Assembly: GCA_018830325.1 (NCBI GenBank)
Contig: JAHJSQ010000064.1
Location: forward strand, 1 to 64,000
DNA length: 64,000 nucleotides
From: Gammaproteobacteria bacterium
GTDB taxonomy: Bacteria; Pseudomonadota; Gammaproteobacteria; Methylococcales; Methylomonadaceae
Direction of reading: 5' to 3'
In this document: in pieces, positions 43,965 through 52,649 of the stretch
Layout of the letters: every line of letters starts with the position of its first letter
Position numbering within the stretch: position 1 is the stretch's first letter
The notes under the pieces: generated by a model
Told to the model about the DNA's origin: nothing
Database searches by the model: none
The model's input: only the letters and a program-made list of their open reading frames with translations
Program-made: the position numbers and the translations under genes

Positions 43965-44978
43965 TTAAAAAAACTGTGGATTATCGGCGACAAAACCATG
44001 TACCTTCGATTTGGGCTTAAAGTCCGGGGCTATCCAAGGTTGAATATCTTCATCGACTAAGTATTCAGCCAGCCATTGTGCTTGCCCGCGTATCGGCAAA
44101 ATAAAGGCATATAGTTTACCGTTAGGTAGTTCGGCGACGTCACCGATTGCAAAGATGGCCGGATCGGTGGTTTGCATGAATGAATTCACCTTTATCCCTC
44201 GGTTGACAGCCAGTCCCGCTGCGGCAGCAAGTTCAGTTCTCGGCTTGAATCCACAAGAGACTAGAGCCACATCAAATTTACCGCCGTTATTGGAATTAAC
44301 AAGTATTTCGCCGCTTTTCTTGTCGATGCCGGTGACAGATTGGTTAAATAAAACGTTAACTCCGCTATTTTTCAAAATTTTAAGCAGTTTTGCCGAGTCT
44401 CCATTGCTCAGCTGCCGCTCCATCAAACGATCCATGGCATGAAACAAGCTGACTTTATCACCCGAAACGGCTAAATCCGATGCCACTTCGCAACCGATTA
44501 AGCCGCCGCCGATAATTGCCCAATGAGGCGGTTTGTTCTTGTTCAACAACGTTTTGCGTATCTGACGTAATTCTTTGAGGTCGGCAAGGCTGTTAAGGAG
44601 ATGAAAATTATTGCGATCGGCCATTAAGGTCGGCGGGATGAAGGCTGCAGAGCCTTGGGCTAAAACTAGAACATCATAGTCTATAGTTGTTTTTCTCGAT
44701 CCGGCTGCCAAATTGACGATTTTATGGTGGCGATCGATAACTTCCGCTTCGGTCTCTGTTAGAACTTCAATCCCTTTTTGGCGAATAGTTTCAAATGTTT
44801 TGAGAATGATGGATTGCTCTATAGCATCCTTGCTGAAGCCGTGAGAAAGCAACGGCCGAGAATAAAAGCCGTCGCTTTCCCGTGTTATCACGGTGATACG
44901 AGCGTCGGGGTTTAAAGTATGTAGTTTTTCGGCAAAGGTTATGCCGGCAAACCCCGATCCGATTATCACGACTTTCAT
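43965..44978 (-). CDS. FAD-dependent rubredoxin:NAD(P) reductase
   Basis: A 337-residue pyridine nucleotide-disulphide oxidoreductase-like flavoprotein. The FAD site is VVIIGSGFAGITFAEKL at the N-terminus, the NAD site WAIIGGGLIGCEVASDLAVSGDKVSL near residue 153, and the second FAD motif is PAIFAIGDVAELPNGKLY near 264. There is no CxxC redox-active disulphide, as expected for rubredoxin or ferredoxin reductases. It starts 11 bases after the stop of a rubredoxin gene on the same strand, so electron transfer from NAD(P)H to that rubredoxin is the likely role. Confidence 0.87.
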   Translation of the reverse strand: MKVVIIGSGFAGITFAEKLHTLNPDARITVITRESDGFYSRPLLSHGFSKDAIEQSIILKTFETIRQKGIEVLTETEAEVIDRHHKIVNLAAGSRKTTIDYDVLVLAQGSAAFIPPTLMADRNNFHLLNSLADLKELRQIRKTLLNKNKPPHWAIIGGGLIGCEVASDLAVSGDKVSLFHAMDRLMERQLSNGDSAKLLKILKNSGVNVLFNQSVTGIDKKSGEILVNSNNGGKFDVALVSCGFKPRTELAAAAGLAVNRGIKVNSFMQTTDPAIFAIGDVAELPNGKLYAFILPIRGQAQWLAEYLVDEDIQPWIAPDFKPKSKVHGFVADNPQFF

Positions 44979-44989
44979 GGCAATTGTAC

Positions 44990-45157
44990 TTAGAGTGGCT
45001 CGAAAGCGCTTTTTTCAGCTCCGCACTCAGGGCAAACCCAATCATCAGGAATATCATCCCAACGAGTACCTGGGGCGATTCCGCTATCCGGATCGCCTAA
45101 TTGCTCGTCGTAAATATGTCCGCATTCTAAACATTGATATTTTTTATAATCGGCCAT
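44990..45157 (-). CDS. Rubredoxin
   Basis: A 55-residue one-iron electron carrier. Both metal-binding cysteine pairs are present, CLECGHIYD (Cys9, Cys12) and [14 protein letters not shown] (Cys42, Cys45), with the aromatic and [15 protein letters not shown] core of type I rubredoxins. The flavoprotein reductase follows after 11 bases, and hypA lies 129 bases upstream. Rubredoxin-like proteins (HupI/HoxR) belong to some [NiFe] hydrogenase clusters of aerobic bacteria, where they support assembly of the hydrogenase in air. That link is possible here, but the protein is also a plain rubredoxin in length. Confidence 0.95.
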   Translation of the reverse strand: MADYKKYQCLECGHIYDEQLGDPDSGIAPGTRWDDIPDDWVCPECGAEKSAFEPL

Positions 45158-45286
45158 GAAGTTACCTTAATTAATAGTGAGTAAAATAGTCGTACCAAAA
45201 AAAACAATTTTCTATGAAATACCGATAGTGATTTATTTATAACTCAATTAGCTAAGCCAAAGCAAACATGAGTTTTAACATAACAA

Positions 45287-45637
45287 TCAAGCCAAAGTAT
45301 CCAATTCAAGCCTTTCGAGAATCATTTCGCTGCCGGCAGTAAGCCGAGTTTCCCGACTTTGGCAGATTGGGCAATAGAGCCGATTAGCTGGTACCTCCGA
45401 CTCGATGCCGCACTGTTCACAGACGATTTGCGCCGCTTGTCGTTCAATAATCAAAACGGCACCATCGGCTATCGTATCGACGCGATTGATTTCAAAAGCA
45501 CTTTGCAACAATAAAGGCTCTACACCCGATAAAACACCGATTTTAACCGTGATGCTGGCAACTTTTGTCGCTTGATTTTGCCGTGCCAGACTTTTTACCT
45601 GATCCAGCAAATCCTCGCATAGCGACAGTTCATGCAT
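45287..45637 (-). CDS. hypA: Hydrogenase nickel-incorporation protein HypA
   Basis: A 116-residue protein from ATG 45637 (MHELSLCEDLL), the conserved start with nickel-binding His2; a longer frame to 45646 adds three residues. The zinc site is CEQC...CPIC (two CxxC pairs in the second half). HypA hands nickel to the hydrogenase large subunit together with HypB. The start overlaps the hypC stop by 8 bases (ATGCATGA), indicating coupled translation in the order hupE, hypC, hypA. Confidence 0.93.
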   Translation of the reverse strand: MHELSLCEDLLDQVKSLARQNQATKVASITVKIGVLSGVEPLLLQSAFEINRVDTIADGAVLIIERQAAQIVCEQCGIESEVPANRLYCPICQSRETRLTAGSEMILERLELDTLA

Positions 45638-45866
45638 GCTCCGCATCCTCGGTCAGCATTTGATCGAGTAATTCCCAGGTCGATCGTGCTTCTTCTGCAC
45701 TGATTTTCTGGATTGCGTAGCCGACATGGATGAGAACATAATCGCCGATGGCTATCGGCTCATCCTGCAGTAGAAACAAACTGACTTCTCGTTCGATGCC
45801 TTTGGTCGAACAAACAGCGCGACTACCGTTAATAGAGGCAATTTGCATAGGAATGGCAAGACACAT
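45630..45866 (-). CDS. hypC: Hydrogenase maturation chaperone HypC/HupF
   Basis: A 78-residue protein with the invariant MCLAIPMQI start, whose Cys2 carries the Fe(CN)2CO intermediate together with HypD, and the GDYVLIHVGYAIQKISAEEA motif. It delivers the iron group to the hydrogenase large subunit. It begins 20 bases after the hupE stop and overlaps hypA. Confidence 0.94.
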   Translation of the reverse strand: MCLAIPMQIASINGSRAVCSTKGIEREVSLFLLQDEPIAIGDYVLIHVGYAIQKISAEEARSTWELLDQMLTEDAEHA

Positions 45867-45886
45867 GAGAATTCTCGAAATGAGTT

Positions 45887-46474
45887 TTAAATTGTGGCAG
45901 TGGCTAGGTAAAGTCCTGCGGTCGCAATTGCGAGCCCCCCGGCTCTAGTCAACCAAAGCTGGCGTTTAATTAGCACGGCCATCGTAATGCCGAACGCATG
46001 GACTAGTGAGGTCGCTGCAATGAAACCGGCGCCGTAAAATAAAGGCGATGCGGCTTGCGGCATTTCCAATCCGTGCGCGTAGCCATGAACGCTTGCGAAT
46101 AAACCGGCGATCAGCATACCGGCGGCGATTGGTAAACGCACCGAAAACATTAATATAATACCTAAAAACAATACCGTTGCGGCAATGGCTAATTCCAACA
46201 AAGGTAGGACCGGTCCATACGAGGCCAATAATGCCGCCAGGCTCATCGTACCGACAAAAGCGGCCGGCAAGCGCCATAGCGCTTTATGACCCAATTGTAC
46301 GGCCCAAATGCCAATTGCCAGCATCGCCAGCAAATGATCGACGCCTATGAACGGATGGATGAATCCTTCGGCAAAACCCGCGCCTTCCGCGCCGAAGGTA
46401 TGGGCTTGAGCCGCATTACCGTAAGCGAAGAACGCGGTGATTCCGATAATTGCATTGATTGACTTTTTATTCAT
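45887..46474 (-). CDS. hupE: HupE/UreJ-type nickel permease
   Basis: A 195-residue membrane protein. A signal-like first segment ends near residue 24, followed by the family motif HPFIGVDHLLAMLAIGIWA and five further hydrophobic segments, with a HGYAHGLEMP histidine motif near 110. HupE proteins bring nickel into the cell for [NiFe] hydrogenase. It heads the hupE-hypC-hypA operon, divergent from hypE across about 200 bp. Confidence 0.9.
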   Translation of the reverse strand: MNKKSINAIIGITAFFAYGNAAQAHTFGAEGAGFAEGFIHPFIGVDHLLAMLAIGIWAVQLGHKALWRLPAAFVGTMSLAALLASYGPVLPLLELAIAATVLFLGIILMFSVRLPIAAGMLIAGLFASVHGYAHGLEMPQAASPLFYGAGFIAATSLVHAFGITMAVLIKRQLWLTRAGGLAIATAGLYLATATI

Positions 46475-46674
46475 GTCACACCTTTTCGGCTAATTTGAGG
46501 ATAAAACTTAGTGCTTGTAGTAAAAAAACCAGTTTAACGCTCCAGGGCAATTGATTTTATAACATGCTAGTATCTTGGCGGCAAAAGCAGTTAATAGAGT
46601 CGTGATTGTTGAATGGCTTTACGGCTTGCGCATCCTAAAAAACACACCCACCTAAGATTTTTACTAAAGTCATC

Positions 46675-47700
46675 ATGATAACAGAACATTCATTTTCCGA
46701 TACCTACATTACGCTTGCACATGGTAATGGTGGACGTTTCATGCGCGAATTGATCGAGCATTTATTCGCCAAATATCTCGATAATGCCTGGCTCGATACC
46801 CGGGCCGATGCGGCCGCCATGCCTTTCGACGAACCGGATGGTGAGTTGATGATCACGACGGACGGTTTTACGGTCGATCCATTAGAATTTCCCGGCGGTA
46901 ATATCGGTAGCCTGGCTATCCATGGAACAGTGAACGATTTGGCTGTGGCAGGCGCAACGCCGCGTTACTTGAGTCTCAACGCATTTATCGAAGAAGGCTT
47001 GGAGATAGTCGTGCTTGATCGGCTTATTCGAAGTATGGCTGAAGCTTGCCGAGAATGCGGCGTTGATATCGTAGCCGGCGATACCAAAGTATTACGCCGG
47101 GGGCAGGGCGGCGGTGTTTATTTTGCCGTAACCGGGGTCGGACAGCGTAGTCGATCGATTAATCTGGGTATTGATAATATTCAGGCCGGCGATTGCATTT
47201 TGCTTAGCGGAACTGTCGGCGATCATGGTTGTGCCGTGTTGTTGGCGCGGGAGCAATTCGGCTTGAGCGGAACGTTAAAATCGGACGCGGCAAGTGTGTT
47301 CCCAGTGACGCGTGCATTGCTGGATCTGCCCGGGTTACGATTTATGCGCGACCCGACCCGAGGCGGAATAGCGACTGTCGCGCACGAAATTGCCTCGGCT
47401 GTGGCCGACACGGTCAAACTGGTCGAAACGGCGATACCGATTAACGAACAAGTCAAAACCGTCGCCGAAATCCTAGGTTACGACCCTTATTATTTAGCCT
47501 GCGAAGGGAGGGTAATGGCCGTAGTCAGTGCCGGCGATGCCGAAGAAGCGCTTAAAAGAATGCGTAGCGCGGGTTGTAGCGATGCGGCGATTATCGGCGA
47601 AGTTCATGCCGGTAGGGCCCAGGTGATTTTGGAGACGGCGTTAGGCGGAGAACGAATACTAGAGGAGCTTGAAGACGACCCACTGCCGCGGATATGTTAG
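46675..47700 (+). CDS. hypE: Hydrogenase expression/formation protein HypE
   Basis: A 341-residue protein of the AIRS/PurM-like fold. It has THAHGNGG-like THAHGN counterpart ITLAHGNGGRFMRELIEHLF at the start, DPTRGGIATVAHEIA near 224, and the essential C-terminal DPLPRIC, whose last cysteine is carbamoylated by HypF and then dehydrated to thiocyanate. It supplies the cyanide ligands of the hydrogenase iron. It is alone on the plus strand, divergent from hupE, while hypF, hypD and hypB are 3-7 kb further along on the minus strand. Confidence 0.95.
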   Translation: MITEHSFSDTYITLAHGNGGRFMRELIEHLFAKYLDNAWLDTRADAAAMPFDEPDGELMITTDGFTVDPLEFPGGNIGSLAIHGTVNDLAVAGATPRYLSLNAFIEEGLEIVVLDRLIRSMAEACRECGVDIVAGDTKVLRRGQGGGVYFAVTGVGQRSRSINLGIDNIQAGDCILLSGTVGDHGCAVLLAREQFGLSGTLKSDAASVFPVTRALLDLPGLRFMRDPTRGGIATVAHEIASAVADTVKLVETAIPINEQVKTVAEILGYDPYYLACEGRVMAVVSAGDAEEALKRMRSAGCSDAAIIGEVHAGRAQVILETALGGERILEELEDDPLPRIC

Positions 47701-47730
47701 GTCTTCGAGCTGTCAAACATACCTTAGGAA

Positions 47731-48048
47731 TATGCACAAAATAACTTATACAAGCAGAAGGTTTTTGGCGGTTTGATGACTCGCTTGACAGGACGCCGTG
47801 AATACGTCCGTGTAGGCTCGACGGCGGAATCTGATTGCCATGGATGGCATGAATGCAGATTTTGCAGGAGCAAAAATCTGCCCTGCCGCCGACGCCTGCC
47901 GGTCGAGCAACCGCGCCCTCTTCGGAGCCGACATTTTCTCTGCCGAGCTTCGTATATCGAAAAATTAGATATAAAGAGTCCAAATCTACGAACTTTCACA
48001 GTAACCAATGGGCTATGGAATTTAGGCGCTGGGTGAATACGTCCTTAT
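47731..48048. mobile_element. Worn MITE-like element, family C
   Basis: The left end TATGCACAAAATAACTTATA matches the right end of the copy at 6965-7203, as does CGCTTGACAGGACGCCGTGAA after it. Inside are the GCAGATTTTGC/GCAAAAATCTGC hairpin (47848-47880) and, at the right, a half core GGAATTTAGGCGCTGGGTG near 48018. The other half of the core and a clear right end are lost. The rest of the 473-bp gap up to the regulator gene holds nothing I recognise. Confidence 0.65.
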
Positions 48049-48173
48049 TTACTCAACGAAATAAAAGATGAATCGTTTTGGTTATGAGTCGTGGTGATGA
48101 TAGGATTAACAGATCGTAACGTGAAACGTTTCGATCACTTAATCCCGCAATATACCGGCCAGTCGCGCAAAAT

Positions 48174-48848
48174 TTAAGTATTTTTGCCGTTTTCCAACAA
48201 ATATCCCAACCCTCTTATAGTTCTGATATTGACTTCGAAAGGCTTTAGACGTTTACGTAAACGGTGTATATAGACTTCTATGGCATTATCACCTAGTTCA
48301 TCTCCGCCAGTCGATAAACGCTGAGCGATTTTATCCTTACTGACTACGTATCCGGCCTGTAGCATAAGCGTTTCGAGCACACCGTATTCGCGCTGAAACA
48401 AAATTAATGGATCTCCGTCGACCAGAACTTGGTGCTCAAGGGTGTCGAGGGTTAGTCTACCAACCACAATATCTTTACTAAAACCACAGTAACTTCGACG
48501 AATGAGAGCATGGACGCGTGATTCCAATTCCCTGCAATCGAATGGTTTCACCATGTAATCATCCGCGCCGCGCTTAAGCCCATCAATTCGGTCGTTTAAT
48601 CCGTCTCGAGCCGTTAAAATCAAGATGGGAACCGTATCCTTGCGCATTCTCAGTTTCCATAAGATTTCGCTACCGTCCATGTCGGGTAATCCTAAATCCA
48701 GTATCAACAAGTCAAAGTCTTGCGCGAGCAAAGCGCCTTCCGCATAACTACCGTTCGGTGCACAGGTGACATCATAGCCGGATCGGGAGAGGGTATATGC
48801 CAATCCATCCGCCAGAACGGCATCGTCTTCTACGAGTAAGATTTTCAT
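48174..48848 (-). CDS. OmpR-family response regulator (QseB/PmrA-like), orphan
   Basis: A 224-residue two-domain regulator. The receiver domain has DD at residues 8-9, the phosphate-accepting Asp51 (LLILDLGLPDMDG), Thr79 (ILTARD) and Lys101 (MVKPFD). The winged-helix domain (about 125-220) ends in AIEVYIHRLRKRL...IRTIRGLGYLL. No histidine kinase gene is next to it; its downstream side meets a MITE-like element and then convergent hypE. A four-unit 11-bp repeat array of the kind this class binds lies at 49878-49921, before the upstream stress genes. Confidence 0.92.
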   Translation of the reverse strand: MKILLVEDDAVLADGLAYTLSRSGYDVTCAPNGSYAEGALLAQDFDLLILDLGLPDMDGSEILWKLRMRKDTVPILILTARDGLNDRIDGLKRGADDYMVKPFDCRELESRVHALIRRSYCGFSKDIVVGRLTLDTLEHQVLVDGDPLILFQREYGVLETLMLQAGYVVSKDKIAQRLSTGGDELGDNAIEVYIHRLRKRLKPFEVNIRTIRGLGYLLENGKNT

Positions 48849-48990
48849 GGTTTTGATCGCGTTGTAAATTACATTGTTTCCTCGGTTGCTCGTTAACGAG
48901 CCAACGGATGTTTTTTGCCGTTCTTTCTTTGGTCGTTGTAGGTTTAATCCCGCGGAATTTCCGGAGGATTAAACGTCATCTATCGTTTCT

Positions 48991-49271
48991 CCTTTAGTTA
49001 GTTTTAGGATTCGGCCGTTCCCAGAATCGGCTGGCCAATAAAGCTTTCATGATGCTCATTTGATCGCCGAAATGCTTGATCGCGAGTACCGGTATTTGAG
49101 CTTCGGCAATGACCTGCGAGGTTACACGACCCAAGAGAATAGCTGTCACCTGACTGCAGTCGCGTGAGCTAAGCAATCGGCGGAAGGTTCTGAAAAATCG
49201 AGCAGAGCAACTATTTTGCTAATATCGGAGCCGCCTAATCCTTCTTGAATATGTTTTTTAATAGTTCTCAT
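48991..49271 (-). pseudogene. Universal stress protein (UspA) remnant with internal deletion
   Basis: The first piece from ATG 49271 reads DISKIVALLDFSEPSADCLAHATAV and ends at a stop after 41 codons. The second piece, in another frame (49176-48994), reads AILLGRVTSQVIAEAQIPVLAIKHF, the ATP-loop end of a UspA domain. The roughly 90 residues expected in between are missing. An internal out-of-frame deletion explains both facts. It lies between an intact UspA-like gene and the response regulator. Confidence 0.75.
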
Positions 49272-49318
49272 AAATTGCTTGCAAAATATCAAGTTAACAA
49301 ATGCCCGACTTGATTACC

Positions 49319-49813
49319 CTAAGCACGTAGGAAGCCATTCGGCAATAGTATTAAGTCTTGGTTACCTTGGGCGTTTTGCTTAGCGCCTAATGAAACTTCG
49401 GTGATTTTCAGGTGGCTTCTGCGAATGAAAGGAATCGGATTGAAGCTTTTTTGCCGGTTTAACCTAGGGTTGTAACGTTTCGGAATGACGGCTTCATTGA
49501 TTTGGTTGCCGTCGATAAAGGTTTTGAAAGCGGCTTGATTCAAGCCGGTAAAGAGTTCCGTTTTAATTAGTACTTTGTCGGCTGAATAACTTTGACGTAA
49601 GGCCTTGCATGCTTTTTTGAATTCTGGATTCTTCAAGGACTGAAGCAATTCGGTCTTTGAAAAATACAAAAGGTCGATTGGACAATCGGAAAGAAATCGG
49701 CAATGCGTCAAAACGAAATACAGCTTGTCGTCTCCGGCGTTAGCTAGGGTATAGTTGACCAAATTCAGCGATTCCACCGAAAAATCGGTCGGAATCAAGA
49801 TTGTTCTTTTCAT
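49319..49813 (-). CDS. Universal stress protein-like (UspA fold) protein
   Basis: A 164-residue protein that begins like UspA (MKRTILIPTDFSVESLNLVNYTL) but lacks the usual C-terminal Gx2Gx9G(S/T) ATP-binding loop; instead it ends in a basic, less conserved tail. The function is unknown. I place the start at ATG 49813 because AAAAGGA lies 6 bases before it; a TTG two codons upstream is less likely. The four-unit 11-bp repeat array starts 65 bases upstream, so it may be under response-regulator control. Confidence 0.72.
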   Translation of the reverse strand: MKRTILIPTDFSVESLNLVNYTLANAGDDKLYFVLTHCRFLSDCPIDLLYFSKTELLQSLKNPEFKKACKALRQSYSADKVLIKTELFTGLNQAAFKTFIDGNQINEAVIPKRYNPRLNRQKSFNPIPFIRRSHLKITEVSLGAKQNAQGNQDLILLPNGFLRA

Positions 49814-49877
49814 ATTCAATCCTTTTAAAAATGGGGCAAGCTCATGTTATTGATTAATACTTTCACATGCCTTTCAC

Positions 49878-49921
49878 CAAGCTTTCGCGAAACTTTCTTG
49901 AAACTTTCGTGAAACTTACGC
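49878..49921 (-). promoter_or_regulatory. Four 11-bp direct repeats, probable response-regulator operator
   Basis: Four consecutive units read on the plus strand: CAAGCTTTCGC, GAAACTTTCTT, GAAACTTTCGT, GAAACTTACGC. The spacing is exactly 11 bp, about one helical turn, which is the arrangement bound by dimers of OmpR/PhoB-class regulators. It lies 65-108 bases upstream of the UspA-like start on the minus strand. An orphan regulator of that class is encoded 1 kb away. Confidence 0.6.
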
Positions 49922-50355
49922 AGCGAGAATAAATGTGTTGCGGCTTGCAGAATTTAAGGGATTTAAATCGAATGAACCCGGAGGTAACTATTTTTTTAAA
50001 AAAGAGGGTGACCAAGTGCTAATGGGCTTTAAATGCAGGGAACTGATCAATTAAATGCGGAGTGCTGTCTTGCAAAGGCAAAGGCCTTGAACATAAAAAG
50101 AGCAGTTAGCATATGTTACAGACCGTTCGTGCTGAACTAAGTCGAAAGGAGAACAGAAAAGTCCGAGTTGATTTGTTAAGCTGTTCATGGCTCAACAGGC
50201 TCACTACGAATGGCTTAACTTAATGGCAGTAAAGTGCGGGGGCTAGTCAGTTTTTGCGTGAAATCAGAATAAGTCAAACTGTATCGGGTCAGCTCTAAAT
50301 TGTCATTAATCCAGTGACTATCGCTACGAAAAGTATAGAGTTTGTCGACAATGGT
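49922..50355. other. Spacer with one copy of a dispersed intergenic repeat
   Basis: No gene is seen. Around 50122-50145 the sequence GACCGTTCGTGCTGAACTAA then GTCGAA resembles ACCGTTTGTGCTGAGCCAAG then TCGAAG at 57138-57165, a dispersed intergenic repeat. The rest contains no feature I can support. Confidence 0.4.
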
Positions 50356-52629
50356 TCAAACCGAGCAGGCTTCGATGATTTGTCCGTAACTGATGCCGGC
50401 GTCATTGGCGGGTAACCGTTCCGGTAGATAAACCTCGAAGCCTTCCTGTTTCAAGTATTCTATCGCCAATTCGGTCAATCGCTTATTTTGAAACACGCCG
50501 CCGCAGAGACCAATCCTGTCGATTCGGTGCGTTGTTCTAATCCGGATAGCCTGGCCTCGGATCGTTTCGGCTAGACTTGCATGAAATTGACCGGCTCGTT
50601 CCTGTTTAGATAATTTCTTATTCTGCAGCATTGCCAATAAAGGCGTCCAGTCGCTCCGCCAAATACCGTTTCCGTTTTGTTCCAAGGGCAGCATTGGCCC
50701 CGGTCCGCTATCGGCGCTCAAAGCTTCCAGTTCCATCGGAGCTTGGCCGTCGTAATCGGCTTTCGATACCAGCCCTAGCAATGCCGATGCGGCATCGAAC
50801 AATCTACCGGCGGAACTGCATAAGGGTGCATTGAGCTCGTGTTGCCAAGCTTTTTTCAAGAGTTCGGTAGGGAATGGGCATTCTTGCCATTCCCGGCCGC
50901 ATTCCCAAAATAAAGCCGCTGCGCTTCGCCACGGTTCGCGACCAGCTTTGTCGCCGCCGGGTATTCTGAAGGGTTTTAAAGATCCCGCGTGTCGCCATTC
51001 CCCGGGCTTGCCCAATAACGCTTCGCCTCCCCAGATCGTGCCGTCTTCACCGTAGCCAGTCCCGTCCCAGGTAAAAACCAGCATTGTTTCGAATAAGCCG
51101 TATTCGCCGGCTAATGCCGAGGCATGGGCATGATGATGAAATACTTGCGTTACTGGAAGTCCCGATTGTTCGGCCCATCGGCTCGACCTGTAATTAGGGT
51201 GCGCGTCGCGAATGACTTTTCTGACGCTTATGCCGTAGAGCGTTGCGAGCTCGTTTATGGTTTGTTCGAAGACTTCCTGACTCCGCCTCGATCCGAGGTC
51301 GCCGATATGCGGAGATATCACGGCGCGGTCGTCCCAAGCCAATGTTATGGCATTTTTCATGTGTCCGCCCACTGCAAGCACCGGCTCTTGTAACGTAAAC
51401 GGGAGTGTCATTTCCAAAGGTGCACAGCCGCGGCCCAGTCTAATCGGTCTCATGCTACCGGCAATTTTTCTGAAGACCGCATCGTCCGCCGGTCTCAATA
51501 TCGGACGGTTATGATGTAAAAAAGCATCGGCTACCCGGCTTAACCGCCTCTCGACTTCATCTCCGTCGGTCATGACGGGTTCGCCGCTGATATTGGCGGA
51601 TGTCGCAACTAACGGACCGCCAAAGTCGGCGCTTAATAGATGATGCAATGGGCTATAAGGCAGCATGATGCCGATTTCGGTGATACCGGGCGCGACGGAT
51701 TCGGCCAGTGGACTGCCGTTTCGTTTCTCGACCAAGACGATAGGACGGAGCGGGTCTTGCAATAAAGTCAATTCTGCCGGGTCGGGTTCTGCGTATTCCA
51801 TCACGGCTGTTAGACCTTTTGGACCGCGACAAGGAAGGAGAACCGCGAGCGGTTTGCAGGCGCGTTGTTTTCGTTCTCGCAAGCGTTGGACTACTGCCTC
51901 CGAGCTTGCATCGCAGATCAGGTGATAACCGCCGACTCCTTTGACCGCAACGATTGCCCCCGCACGTAAGGCTTCGATACAGGCGGTCAAAGCCTTTCCG
52001 GTATCCGAAATGGTTTTTTCGCCGGAGATGTGAAAAGTCAATGACGGTCCGCAAACCGAGCATGCCAAAGGTTGAGCGTGAAATCGCCTGTCCAGGCGAT
52101 TTTCGTATTCTTTTCGACAGTCGGAACACAGTTCGAATTCGGCCATGGTGGTGTTAACGCGGTCGTAGGGCAGTTTTTTGATCAGCGTGTAACGGGGTCC
52201 GCATTGCGTGCAATTGATGAACGGGTAACGGTAACGGCGTTGTTTCGGGTCATTCAATTCGGCAAGACAGTCGTCGCATAAAAAATAATCCGGCGGTATG
52301 TGTATGGCAGATGACGACTCGGCAATACTATCGAGAATCGAAAATGTATCTAGGTCGTCGGGTTCGGCGGTTTGCCAACTTGCGAGTGTCGGTCTTGAGA
52401 GAGGAGGGGCGTTATCAACAAGACGTTCCATGAACCGGTCGATCCGGTTCGGCTCGCCTTGTATCAAAATTTCAACAGTACCGGTCCGGTTGAGTACCCA
52501 ACCGCTTAAGTTTAATTCATGGGCCAAACGACATACGAAGGGACGAAATCCGACGCCTTGCACTTGACCGGTGACAATCAAGCGGCGCGCATCGGTTTTG
52601 CAAGAAGAAGGTGTTTGAATGGATTTCAA
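50356..52629 (-). CDS. hypF: Carbamoyltransferase HypF
   Basis: A 757-residue enzyme that makes the carbamoyl group for the cyanide ligands and places it on the HypE C-terminal cysteine. Domains in order: acylphosphatase (VTGQVQGVGFRPFV, about 19-95), two zinc-finger-like pairs (CDDCLAEL, CTQCGPRY, CSDCRKEY, CSVCGP; about 113-200), a YrdC domain (GAIVAVKGVGGYHLICDA, about 215-395) and a Kae1-like domain with HHHAHASALAGEYG near 500 and GLCGGVFQNKRL. The start appears to be TTG at 52629, 20 bases after the hypD stop, with no clear ribosome-binding site. It is the last gene of hypB-hypD-hypF. Confidence 0.95.
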   Translation of the reverse strand: MKSIQTPSSCKTDARRLIVTGQVQGVGFRPFVCRLAHELNLSGWVLNRTGTVEILIQGEPNRIDRFMERLVDNAPPLSRPTLASWQTAEPDDLDTFSILDSIAESSSAIHIPPDYFLCDDCLAELNDPKQRRYRYPFINCTQCGPRYTLIKKLPYDRVNTTMAEFELCSDCRKEYENRLDRRFHAQPLACSVCGPSLTFHISGEKTISDTGKALTACIEALRAGAIVAVKGVGGYHLICDASSEAVVQRLRERKQRACKPLAVLLPCRGPKGLTAVMEYAEPDPAELTLLQDPLRPIVLVEKRNGSPLAESVAPGITEIGIMLPYSPLHHLLSADFGGPLVATSANISGEPVMTDGDEVERRLSRVADAFLHHNRPILRPADDAVFRKIAGSMRPIRLGRGCAPLEMTLPFTLQEPVLAVGGHMKNAITLAWDDRAVISPHIGDLGSRRSQEVFEQTINELATLYGISVRKVIRDAHPNYRSSRWAEQSGLPVTQVFHHHAHASALAGEYGLFETMLVFTWDGTGYGEDGTIWGGEALLGKPGEWRHAGSLKPFRIPGGDKAGREPWRSAAALFWECGREWQECPFPTELLKKAWQHELNAPLCSSAGRLFDAASALLGLVSKADYDGQAPMELEALSADSGPGPMLPLEQNGNGIWRSDWTPLLAMLQNKKLSKQERAGQFHASLAETIRGQAIRIRTTHRIDRIGLCGGVFQNKRLTELAIEYLKQEGFEVYLPERLPANDAGISYGQIIEACSV

Positions 52630-52649
52630 TACAAGGCGGGTTCAGCAAA

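Noticed and set aside
46614-46632. TGGCTTTACGGCTTGC upstream of hypE as a sigma-54 promoter
   Set aside because: The distance between the GG and GC elements is 11 instead of 10 bases and the flanking consensus is poor, so I do not report it as a promoter.
48885-48906. Palindrome around CTCGTTAACGAG before the response regulator gene as an operator
   Set aside because: The symmetry is good (12 bp perfect), but its distance from any promoter I could place is unclear and OmpR-class regulators prefer direct repeats; too weak to list as a feature.
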